Assembly (NCBI GenBank): GCA_949358305.1
Contig: OX442314.1
Span: 36,679,211 to 36,739,210, forward strand
DNA from: Strigamia acuminata
Taxonomy: Eukaryota > Arthropoda > Chilopoda > Geophilomorpha > Linotaeniidae
Reading direction: 5' to 3'
Length of the DNA: 60,000 bases
Under the pieces are notes generated by a model, which made no database searches, was not told the DNA's origin, and was given only the letters and a program-made list of their open reading frames with translations. Within the stretch, counting starts at the first letter, position 1, and each line of letters starts with the position of its first letter. Positions 50,471 through 58,639 of the stretch are shown here, piece after piece. The translations under genes and the position numbers were made by a program.

Positions 50471-50565
50471 ATTTCCTCCTTCATCCCTTTAAATCCCTCC
50501 TTGAGGTAGAAATGAAGAATTGCATCTTAAATGCGTATTCATAGATCTCATATTTTACTACAACA
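50471..50565 (-). repeat. Polinton right terminal inverted repeat
   Basis: 95 bp, reverse complement of 39218-39312 with one mismatch by eye, followed directly by the target duplication AATACG (50566-50571). Confidence 0.92.
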
Positions 50566-50571
50566 AATACG

Positions 50572-51261
50572 AAAAGGGAATTACAATAATGAGAGCGGCT
50601 GTGTCGCGGAAACAATGGAAATAAGCGCATAACGGTTGTTGCGCAAAACACGAAAATGGCGTGTTTTCAACAACGGCTCGTTGTTGAGATGGCTACGTCT
50701 TTTCTTCTATGTTACTCACACGTACGATGGCGGTGGCGGGAACTCCGGAGTGGCTCTCTGTGGCTCCTGCGACGGCGATGGTTCACAGTGAGCGGCTTCT
50801 TTTCTCCTCGGTAATTCGCGTAGCAACGACGGCTGGTACACGAGCACAAACGGGTGCTGGCTTTGCATGATGGGCAAAGCAAGCAGAGTCTCAATTCACA
50901 CGATCTAACACAGTCAATACTAGCAAGTTTTGGCTTAGCCGTGACAAGGTATGTTGTGTTTCAGTGTAATATCAAGAGTGTGCCAAAATTGAGATTTCAA
51001 GCTTGGCACGCTTTGAAGTTGCTCAGTAAATCTGTGCAATTAGCTCAGTTTGGTGCAACAAAGGATTTTGTTGCACCAAAACGGTTAATTAGCTGTTCAC
51101 CCCAGCCAGTTTGGGGTGAAATGTGCTTGCGGAGTTTTCACCCCCCAGTCACATGACTGAGTCTGGCACATACCAGACTATTGTGAAATACAATAAAACA
51201 CAATATTTCTAAGTGGTCATTTTTATTTAAACAAAAACAAAAACAAAACGAGATCACCACA
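50572..51261. mobile_element. LTR-like insert, right portion
   Basis: It continues the block interrupted by the Polinton and ends GATCACCACA, followed by GTTG (51262-51265), the same 4-mer that precedes the left portion. It holds short frames only, and small inverted motifs such as TTTGGTGCAACAAAGGATTT/TGTTGCACCAAA (51049-51080). Most likely part of a solo LTR. Confidence 0.45.
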
Positions 51262-51890
51262 GTTGGTGAACAAAGTTGTAATGTCATGTAAATTACTTCG
51301 GGTTCCAGAGTAGTGCTATATTTGACCTTTTTACTATACTTTCAGATCTCGCTCGTCTCGGGATCTCGGTCTCGGCGATCTCGGGCCTTTTTCGGTTTGA
51401 GATCTCGGTCTCGGAAAACCGAGATTTCAGCACGAGATTACGTACGAGATGTAATAAAAAACGTACAATTAACGTTTCGCCCGCATTTGTTCCATCTAAT
51501 GCAGCCGAAGCTCGGCTGCAATTGTACGATCGAATGCGGCCGAATTTCGGCCGCATTTGTTCCATCTAATGCGGCCGGAGCTCGGCCGCAATTGTACGGT
51601 CGAATCTCGTTTTACGTCTCGGTCTCGTACGAGATCTCGTCTCGGGACCGCCGGATCTCGTCTCGGAAACCCGAGATTTCGAAAAGAACGAGATGCTGAA
51701 ATTTTTACTCAAAAAAGTCAAAAAGTGATGCCTCTACACACGGTAAAGAATTCTGTGTTGTAACTGTTTGTAACAATGTGAGAGAGAGGTGCATTTAAAT
51801 ATAAGAAAAATAGATTGTTTAGATCATGTGAATACTTTATTTAACAACAATTTTAACAATTGTGGATTACACACTCCTGCGGTCTCCTTG
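51262..51890. mobile_element. Foldback element 2, right portion
   Basis: GTGAACAAAGTTGTAATGTC to GGGTTCCAGAG (51266-51310) continues the arm broken at 38997, being the complement of 38523-38570. Then comes a further insert (51311-51877). The terminus TGCGGTCTCCTTG (51878-51890) closes the element, followed by TTA (51891-51893), which matches the TTA before the left end. Confidence 0.75.
51311..51735. repeat. Palindromic GATCTCGGTCTCG element within the foldback arm
   Basis: The ends are inverted (TTTGACCTTTTTACTATAC... against ...GAGTAAAAATTTCAGCATCT on the complement). The interior repeats GATCTCGGTCTCG and its complement many times. GCATTTGTTCCATCTAATGC appears twice (51486 and 51558 on), next to palindromes such as GCGGCCGAATTTCGGCCGC. 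It is a MITE-like hairpin with no coding capacity. 51736-51877 is unassigned. Confidence 0.65.
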
Positions 51891-51893
51891 TTA

Positions 51894-52687
51894 GCAGTAC
51901 ATCTAGAAAATGGACAATACGTTTATTTCACAGCTGCAAATGTGTCCTGAATTCACCAGCTACAATTTTAACCCGCTACCTTCACATTATGTCAAAATGA
52001 TACGTTTGCGATTACACTACTGTATTCGGAAGTGCCTACGTATTACACATGGAATGCGAGTAGGAAATCATTTGAATGACGCATACGAGGAGAGTGAGTC
52101 GACGGACAACCTGGCATATTCAGACACACTATGATAGGTAGACTATACACTATGCATCCGAATCAAGATGAATGCTTATTTCTTTGCATGCTGTTGGTAA
52201 ATGTGCCCGGTCCAACGTCTTTCCAGCAATTGAACATTGTCAACGGAGTCAAGCTCTGAATTTATTGGAGAACGACCGGCACTGGGATGTATGCATTAAT
52301 GACATGTGCAACACATCACATCCAAATCAAATTCTTGCATTGTTTGCAATCATATTGACCACGTGCTCTCCTTCATCTCCAACAGAGCTATGGAAGAAAT
52401 ATAAATCGCACATGGCTGAAGATGTTTTCCGTCAAATACGCAGAGAAAATTCAAATATGAACATGGATTTTACAGCAGAAATCTACAACCAACTACTTCT
52501 ACGCTACAACGAAGCGTTGATAATGATTGAAGATTTGTGCTTAGAAATCGCGAACAAAGTTCTGAATTAATTGGGAATGCCATCACTGAATCGATCCGCT
52601 GCTGCTTTGTTTGATGTAGAATTGCGTCTTGAACAAAATTACAACACGAGTGATCTTTTGTCACATGTACAATCAAATATACCTAAG
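51894..52687 (+). pseudogene. Helitron Rep/helicase gene, fragment 2 of 3
   Basis: It resumes in phase with fragment 1 (VHLENGQYVYFTAA), then a stop and frame changes appear. HPNQDECLFLCMLLVNVPGP (about 52156) and DRHWDVCINDMCNTSHPNQI...ENSNMNMDFTAEIYN (about 52270-52500) are Helitron helicase landmarks. It ends at 52687-52692, where Gypsy 2 is inserted in CTAAC, and continues at 57493. Confidence 0.85.
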
Positions 52688-52692
52688 CTAAC

Positions 52693-52870
52693 TGGAGTGT
52701 CCAACTCCATAGGTCAATCTTGACCAATTGCAAAGTCTCGGCGCTTTTAAGAGCAGCGCCACCTATCTGTTAAAATTTGAATAAACACTCTGTTAACTTT
52801 ATAATGGCCGACATGTTGTACTTCTTCACCAGCAACATTATCTACAATCATCAAGCATAAATACACAACA
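52693..52870 (+). repeat. 5' LTR of Gypsy 2
   Basis: 178 bp, one mismatch to the 3' LTR. Includes AATAAA (about 52781). Confidence 0.94.
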
Positions 52871-52871
52871 A

Positions 52872-52882
52872 TTGGCGACGAG
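52872..52882 (+). other. Putative primer binding site of Gypsy 2
   Basis: TTGGCGACGAG, one base after the LTR, identical to the site in Gypsy 1 although the LTRs themselves are unlike. The tRNA was not identified. Confidence 0.6.
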
Positions 52883-53074
52883 GAGGATCGCAATCGACGA
52901 CCCACAACCAGATGCTGCTTCGTATCTACTTTTTGTGAGTTTTTTGTGACTTTTGATGAACTTTTTGGCCGTTTTTGACCGTCGCTGACCACGCCGTCCC
53001 CGAAGTAGGCCTAGTCGTTCTGTGCTTCGAATTTTCGTGTTTCTCGTGTCATATTCCGTCTCCTTGCCATCAAG

Positions 53075-54736
53075 ATGTCGACGTTGAAAGGCACGCTTCG
53101 CGAATACGATTCCAGTGATGATTGGGAACTTTATTGTTTGCGTATGGCGAGTATTTTCGCCTGCAACAAGATTGTTGACGATTTGGAGCAGGTTCACACG
53201 CTGCTCGCGTACGTGGGCATGCCGACGTTGAAGTTATTGGTGTCGCTTACAGCACCCAAGAAGCCGGCCGAATTCAAGTACGACGAATTGGTGGCGCTCA
53301 TGCAGAAGAACGCCCGCCCGAAGCCGCTAGTTTTGGCCGAAATACGCCGATTTCACCGGCGTGATCGCCAAGCAGGGGAGACCGTCACCGAGTACTCGTT
53401 GGCTCTCCAAGATCTCGCTCAAAATTGCGACTTTGGTGAAAATAAATCGGACGAGCTGCGAAATCGCTTTTTATGTGGCTTGCAAAACGAGCAAGTCCAA
53501 CATGCGTTAACCCTGAAAACTGATCTGACTTTTGACGACGCCGTTGCTTTTGCGGCTTCCGCTGAGGTGTCATCGAAGGAATTTTCGACTATTGCTGCCC
53601 AGAATTCTGCCGCCACTCCTGTGCACAAACTCCACGAGTCAAAACCGCGATACGAGCCGAACAGGAGAGGCGGGAAGCGTTTCACGAAGAAAAATGTTGC
53701 TTTTCCAACTCCACACCAACCATCCAGTAAAGGAAATGCGTCGGGGTGCTCGGCTTGTGGGAAATCGAACCACTCGCGCGATTCGTGTCGTTTTCGGGAC
53801 GCCAAGTGCCACGGCTGTGGTAAAACTGGACATATTCGTCCGGTGTGTCGTTCTCGTGTTCCAGCATCGGATTCCACTCACGTTGTTCGTTTTAACGAGG
53901 ACATGGACTTCTATCGAGTTCACACTGGTCCCGCAACTGCAGTTAATTCCGTGCATTTGCCACGTGTGAAGCCAGTTATGATCACCATTTGTATCGATGG
54001 TGTCAATCTCGATATGGAGATGGACACGGGGGCAGGTGCTTCAATTATTGCTCTTGATTTATATCTAAAACATTTTTCTCATTTTCCATTGCAGACCATC
54101 CCGTGCAACATGTACACGTACACAGGCGACCAAATACAGATGGAGGGAGTTATTGAAGTTCCAGTCAGGTTCAGAAATCGTAATTTTCAATTGCCACTCT
54201 GTGTCGCACGGGATGGTCCAGTTCCGTTGTTGGGCAGAGGTTGGTTATGCATGTTCGGGCTCCTTTCGAAAACTGCTGAAGCGGTCGGCGCGAAAATCTA
54301 CAAGGTCGATCCCATTGCAACTCAGCCCGAGGTTCTCGATTCCACCTCAGCCAAAGCTTTGGAAACGTTGTTGCTGAAGCACGAGCACACTTTCCGCGAT
54401 GAAATTGGTTGCTTTAACAAGTCCACAGTCCACATTGACGTTGATCCAACCGTGCAGCCGATTTTTCTAAAAGCTTATCCAGTCCCCATAGCAGTTAAGC
54501 CATTGGTAGAGGCTGAGTTAGCGCGTTTGCAAGCGCTCGGTATTATTTCCCCGGTTGCATCATCACGTTGGGCAACGCCCGTGATGCATGTTAAAAAGTC
54601 CGATGGCACCATCAAATTGGCTGGTTGCTATAATCGGACAATTAACAAAGCTATTTTTCCCAACTCATATCCTTTGCCTTTATTTGCAGATGTGACCGCC
54701 AAATTGTCGGGGGGGGGGAAACTTATTCAGTATTAG
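53075..54736 (+). CDS. Gypsy 2 gag-protease and start of RT
   Basis: 553 codons from ATG 53075. The Gag capsid region is followed by two zinc knuckles (CSACGKSNHSRDSC and CHGCGKTGHIRPVC, about residues 230-265). The aspartic protease has MDTGAGASIIALD (about 310), and RT begins about 440 (LARLQALGIISPVASSRWATPV). The frame ends soon after the G10 run at 54709-54718, where the RT sequence continues one base out of register in the next ORF. There are no other defects. Confidence 0.93.
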   Translation: MSTLKGTLREYDSSDDWELYCLRMASIFACNKIVDDLEQVHTLLAYVGMPTLKLLVSLTAPKKPAEFKYDELVALMQKNARPKPLVLAEIRRFHRRDRQAGETVTEYSLALQDLAQNCDFGENKSDELRNRFLCGLQNEQVQHALTLKTDLTFDDAVAFAASAEVSSKEFSTIAAQNSAATPVHKLHESKPRYEPNRRGGKRFTKKNVAFPTPHQPSSKGNASGCSACGKSNHSRDSCRFRDAKCHGCGKTGHIRPVCRSRVPASDSTHVVRFNEDMDFYRVHTGPATAVNSVHLPRVKPVMITICIDGVNLDMEMDTGAGASIIALDLYLKHFSHFPLQTIPCNMYTYTGDQIQMEGVIEVPVRFRNRNFQLPLCVARDGPVPLLGRGWLCMFGLLSKTAEAVGAKIYKVDPIATQPEVLDSTSAKALETLLLKHEHTFRDEIGCFNKSTVHIDVDPTVQPIFLKAYPVPIAVKPLVEAELARLQALGIISPVASSRWATPVMHVKKSDGTIKLAGCYNRTINKAIFPNSYPLPLFADVTAKLSGGGKLIQY

Positions 54737-54738
54737 AT

Positions 54739-57162
54739 ATGAATTCAGCCTTTAATCAACTGGAACTAGATGAGGAGAGTAAAATGTCCTGTACGATTAA
54801 TACGCATTTGGGCCTTTTTAGAGTAAATAGGTTGTTCTATGGAATTTCATCCGCTCCCGCTCTATTCCAACAAACGATGGACCAGTTGACCGCCAAGGTG
54901 AACAGCGCTCAGCCATTTATTGACGATTCTGCCGTGACAGGTGTGACTAACACAGTTCACCTGCAAAACTTGGATGTGCTCCTGTCGACATTCGGCGGAG
55001 CCGGGCTTACTTTGAATCGCCGGAAGTGTCGCTTTATGCAACGGTCGATTCAGTTCCTAGGTTTGAATATTTCTAAACATGGCATTTCTCCGATAGATTC
55101 CAAACTCGCTCCTTTACGAGATGCAACGCGCCCCAGTGATGTAACCTCTTTGAAATCGTTCCTTGGTCTCATCAATTACTACGGTCGCTTTGTTGCAAAT
55201 TTGTCTACTCTGCTCGAATCGTTATATCGTTTAACACGTGACGATGTCGAGTGGAAGTGGACAGAGGAGCACGAGTCCACATGGAAAAAGGTTAAGGTTG
55301 CAGTATCCACAGAGTCAGCGTTGGTTCACTTTGATCAGTCTAAAAAATTGTTTTTGACAGTCGATGCTTCCCCGGTAGGCGTGGGAGCGTTCTTGTCGCA
55401 CCTCGATCCAGACGGTACTCACAGGCCAATTGCCTTTGCGAGTTCTCTTTTGTCGGCCGCGCAGAAGAACTACGCACAGATAGAGCGTGAGGGATTCGCC
55501 ATTATTTATGGCATAAGAAAATTCCACCACTACCTGTTTGGGCGTCGTTTCTTCCTGCGTACGGACCACAAACCCCTTGTTTCTATATTTGGAGAGAAAA
55601 AGGGATGTAATCAGATCGTGGCTGCACGACTGCATCGTTGGGCGGTATTTTTATCCGCATATGATTTCATTATTGAACACGTGCCTGCTGTGGACAACGC
55701 CATTGCCGATGGCTTGTCTCGTAATCCACAACCAAGTGTGGACAGCAAAGAAGATTTGGAAGTCGGCATTAACAAAATTTATTCTGCTTTCATTTCAGAT
55801 TTCCCCATGACTGCTACTTCTCTGAAAGCTGCATATGCAGCCGACGAAGTATTGCAAGCTGTTTTGCGACATGTCCGCACCGGATGGGAATCACGCACGC
55901 CGGACACCGCTGAATTTTACAAACATCGGGACTCGTTCTCAACCTTTGACGAATATTTATTTCTCTCCGACAGGTTGGTGATTCCGACAGCCGTTCGCCG
56001 TTCGGTGTTGGTCGAGCTCCACTCAGGTCATTACGGCATTGTCCGTACCAAATCGTTGGCGCGAGCCACGGTTTGGTGGCCTGGAATCGACGCTGACATC
56101 GAGCGCACAGTTAAGACTTGCGACGTCTGCCAGCGAAGCTTACCCGATCCACCCAAATCAAACACCGTCAGTTGGCCAGTTTCCGACCAGGTGTGGGGCC
56201 GAGTTCATTTGGACTTCGCCGGCCCGTTTCACAACTCGATGTTCCTGTTGGCCGTTGACGCCAAAACCAAGTGGTGTGAAGTGCGCAAGATGTCAACGAC
56301 GACAGCCGCCGCCACTATCGAGGTTATCAAGTCTTGGTTCGAAAATCACGGTTTGCCACTGCATTTTCATACCGACAACGGACCACAGTTCACTTCGCAG
56401 GAATTTCGCCAGTTCTTGGCGATAAACGGAATTCGTCACACTCTCTCACCGCCGTACCATCCAGCTACAAATGGCGTGGTTGAGGGTTTTGTGAAGACTT
56501 TTAAAACCCAAGTTGATAAATTTCTAACCTTGAATTTTTCCTTGTCGGATGCCGTATCCCGTTTCATCGCATCGTATCGCTCAACGCCACACGCTACGAC
56601 GAAAGTTTCACCAGCTGTCGCCTTCCTTCAGCGTGAGATGCGGACGCGCTTACATTTATTGAATCCACGACTTCTGCCAGATGTCGACCAAATTGACATT
56701 CCGCGCCGTTTTGAAGTTGGGGACCTCGTGTTCGCGCGGGATTATCGGGGTACTCCCAAGTGGATACCTGGTATTGTTAAAAAGAAAACTTCCTCATCTA
56801 CTTACGATGTTGAAGTCGCTCTCGATGTTACATGGAATCGGCACATTGACCAGTTGCGACGCCGCGCAGATCCGAGTTTGTTGTCACAAAATGGGGGGAA
56901 AGATTGTACAAGTTCCCTCCTCCCTTTTTCGCTCACTTCTCAACCGACTGCACCGCCTGCGCCTGTGCCCGATCCGCCACGCACCATTCCACCTGCTGTT
57001 GCACCACAGAATGTTGCTCCGACACACGCACCGCCACCGCCCGTTCGTGCGCCATCGCCGCCTGCAATTGCTGGCTCGAGTGCTCCAATCCCAACAGTGC
57101 GCAGCCCTCGACCAGTTCGAAAGAAGAAGCAAACGGACTTTTTTGGTTTTCCATCAGAATAA
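54739..57162 (+). CDS. Gypsy 2 RT, RNase H and integrase
   Basis: 807 codons. RT resumes with MNSAFNQLELD; the catalytic motif is FIDDSAVTG (D62, D63), a variant of YxDD. RNase H has LTVDASPVGVGAFLS and HKPLVSIF. The integrase zinc motif is in HSGHYGIVRTK...CDVCQ, and its catalytic residues are D492 (HLDFAGPF), D546 (HTDNGPQF) and E582 (NGVVEGFVK). A proline-rich tail (PTAPPAPVPDPPRTIPP) ends the protein. It lacks an independent start, so it is the second half of one polyprotein. Confidence 0.94.
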   Translation: MNSAFNQLELDEESKMSCTINTHLGLFRVNRLFYGISSAPALFQQTMDQLTAKVNSAQPFIDDSAVTGVTNTVHLQNLDVLLSTFGGAGLTLNRRKCRFMQRSIQFLGLNISKHGISPIDSKLAPLRDATRPSDVTSLKSFLGLINYYGRFVANLSTLLESLYRLTRDDVEWKWTEEHESTWKKVKVAVSTESALVHFDQSKKLFLTVDASPVGVGAFLSHLDPDGTHRPIAFASSLLSAAQKNYAQIEREGFAIIYGIRKFHHYLFGRRFFLRTDHKPLVSIFGEKKGCNQIVAARLHRWAVFLSAYDFIIEHVPAVDNAIADGLSRNPQPSVDSKEDLEVGINKIYSAFISDFPMTATSLKAAYAADEVLQAVLRHVRTGWESRTPDTAEFYKHRDSFSTFDEYLFLSDRLVIPTAVRRSVLVELHSGHYGIVRTKSLARATVWWPGIDADIERTVKTCDVCQRSLPDPPKSNTVSWPVSDQVWGRVHLDFAGPFHNSMFLLAVDAKTKWCEVRKMSTTTAAATIEVIKSWFENHGLPLHFHTDNGPQFTSQEFRQFLAINGIRHTLSPPYHPATNGVVEGFVKTFKTQVDKFLTLNFSLSDAVSRFIASYRSTPHATTKVSPAVAFLQREMRTRLHLLNPRLLPDVDQIDIPRRFEVGDLVFARDYRGTPKWIPGIVKKKTSSSTYDVEVALDVTWNRHIDQLRRRADPSLLSQNGGKDCTSSLLPFSLTSQPTAPPAPVPDPPRTIPPAVAPQNVAPTHAPPPPVRAPSPPAIAGSSAPIPTVRSPRPVRKKKQTDFFGFPSE

Positions 57163-57309
57163 TATTTGTGTGTGTGTTTTTCAAATGATCAATTTCATTT
57201 TGTATTCGTTTAATATTCGATTATGTTTTTATTAACTTTTTATACATGTATTGGTAGTTTAAATTCTTTCCTGTTTGTAATTGGAGTTTCTCCCAATTAA
57301 AGGGGATGT

Positions 57310-57487
57310 TGGAGTGTCCAACTCCATAGGTCAATCTTGACCAATCGCAAAGTCTCGGCGCTTTTAAGAGCAGCGCCACCTATCTGTTAAAATTTGAATA
57401 AACACTCTGTTAACTTTATAATGGCCGACATGTTGTACTTCTTCACCAGCAACATTATCTACAATCATCAAGCATAAATACACAACA
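57310..57487 (+). repeat. 3' LTR of Gypsy 2
   Basis: 178 bp, matching 52693-52870 with one mismatch, followed by CTAAC. Confidence 0.94.
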
Positions 57488-57492
57488 CTAAC

Positions 57493-58560
57493 GCTTGAGC
57501 AAAAGGGTATTTACGATCAAATAATGCAAACTGTCAATAACGGGGTTGGAGGAATCTTCTTCTTAGATGCGCCAAGAGAAACTGGTAAAACGTTCCTACT
57601 TGGATGACATAGCCTTAGCTCTTGTGTCATCCGGAATAGCTGCGACAATGCTACCATGTGGAAGAACTGTTCATTCCACTTTGAAATTGCCATTGAACAT
57701 GCAATTCATTGAAACTCCCACTTGCAACATTTCCAAAGCACCCAACATAGGAAAAGTATTGCAGAAATGACACTAAAAAAAATTGCTCAAGGCTCTTGAT
57801 CAATCATTGCAAGATTTGCGTGGAAACATCAGACCATTTGGGAACGCATTAATATTGCTTGCAGCAGATTTCAGGCATTACCTGTAATTCCTTTATTGAC
57901 ACCAGCGGACGAAATAAATGCTTGCTAGAGACGTTAACATTAACTACAAATGTGCGTGTCCAGCTGCAAAACGATCGATCAGCTGAGATGTTCTCACATC
58001 AATTGCTGGATATTGGGAACGGAAAGGTGCCGGTTGATCTGACCTCAGGACAAATTTCATTGCCTCATAACTTCTGCAATTTAGTGACGTCAAAAAAAAA
58101 ATTGGTTGAAAAGGTATTTCCCTATATTCCAACCAATTCTTGCGGTTGCGGCCAAGAACAAGGACGTCTACGAACTTAACAATATTATTCAGTCTGACAT
58201 TCAAAGCGAGTCAGTCACATACAAGTCCGTCGACACTGTTGTGCAAACAGATGAAGTAATTAATTATCCAACAGAGTTTTTAAATTCACTCGATCTGCCA
58301 GAGATGCCACCAGCCCACCACACGTACTGCAATTGAAAATCAGCGTGCCAATTATCATGTTGCAAAATATCAACCAGCCAAAGCTTTGCAATGACATGCA
58401 GTTTGCAGTAAAAAAATTAATGTGCAACATCGTTGAAGCAATAATCTTGACAGGATCTTTCAAAGGTGAAGATGTCCTCATTCTTCGTATTCCAATGATT
58501 CCAGTTCCAACGGATATGCAATTTCAATTTAAGAAAACGACTGTTCCAGAAGGGAGTCTG
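57493..58560 (+). pseudogene. Helitron Rep/helicase gene, fragment 3 of 3
   Basis: It continues in phase from fragment 2 across the CTAAC duplication. LEQKGIYDQIM and the Walker A region IFFLDAPRETGKTF (glycines normally expected where RE stands) are followed by helicase motifs in several broken frames, EFLNSLDLPEMPPAHH (about 58275) and KLMCNIVEAIILTGSFKGED (about 58420). Many stops and shifts make it dead. The C-terminal motifs after VPTDMQFQFKK are absent, replaced by the next gene. Confidence 0.87.
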
Positions 58561-58639
58561 CCAGTTGTGCCTTTGGAAAGCGAACCAGCTAAGCCAGTAC
58601 CGTCTATCGGCGTCGATAAAAATAAGGATCAGGCAGATA

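Larger units (their letters stand above)
39218..50565. mobile_element. Polinton/Maverick (adintovirus-like) element
   Basis: 11.35 kb including a 200-N gap, bounded by 95-bp inverted repeats and the 6-bp target duplication AATACG (39212-39217 and 50566-50571), the length typical of Polintons. Minus-strand genes from 44.4 kb down: zinc-ribbon/PLA2-domain protein, integrase with chromodomain, adenain-like protease and two unknowns. Plus-strand genes from 44.46 kb up: packaging ATPase, DUF8207-like protein, penton-like protein, a 53-residue protein, major capsid protein and a basic protein. This is the full virion and integration set; DNA polymerase B is not visible. All large frames are open, so the copy is young. 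It is an endogenous relative of animal viruses or a transposon; whether it makes particles is unknown. Confidence 0.93.
52693..57487 (+). mobile_element. Ty3/Gypsy LTR retrotransposon 2, nearly intact
   Basis: 4.8 kb with 178-bp LTRs (TGGAGTG...CACAACA), flanked by CTAAC (52688-52692 and 57488-57492). The LTRs differ at one base by eye (ATTGC against ATCGC near 52730/57347). The primer site TTGGCGACGAG is at 52872-52882, and a purine tract AAAGGGGATG precedes the 3' LTR. Two long frames cover all domains; the only break is at a G10 run. The insertion is in the Helitron helicase frame. Confidence 0.95.

Noticed and set aside
39218-50565. Polinton ends set at the foldback TTA boundaries (38509/51890)
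   Set aside because: The 95-bp inverted repeats with an exact 6-bp AATACG duplication define inner ends, and the outer sequences pair with the foldback family instead.
51313-51699. Arginine/serine-rich ORF of 128 codons
   Set aside because: It translates the palindromic GATCTCGG repeats of a MITE.
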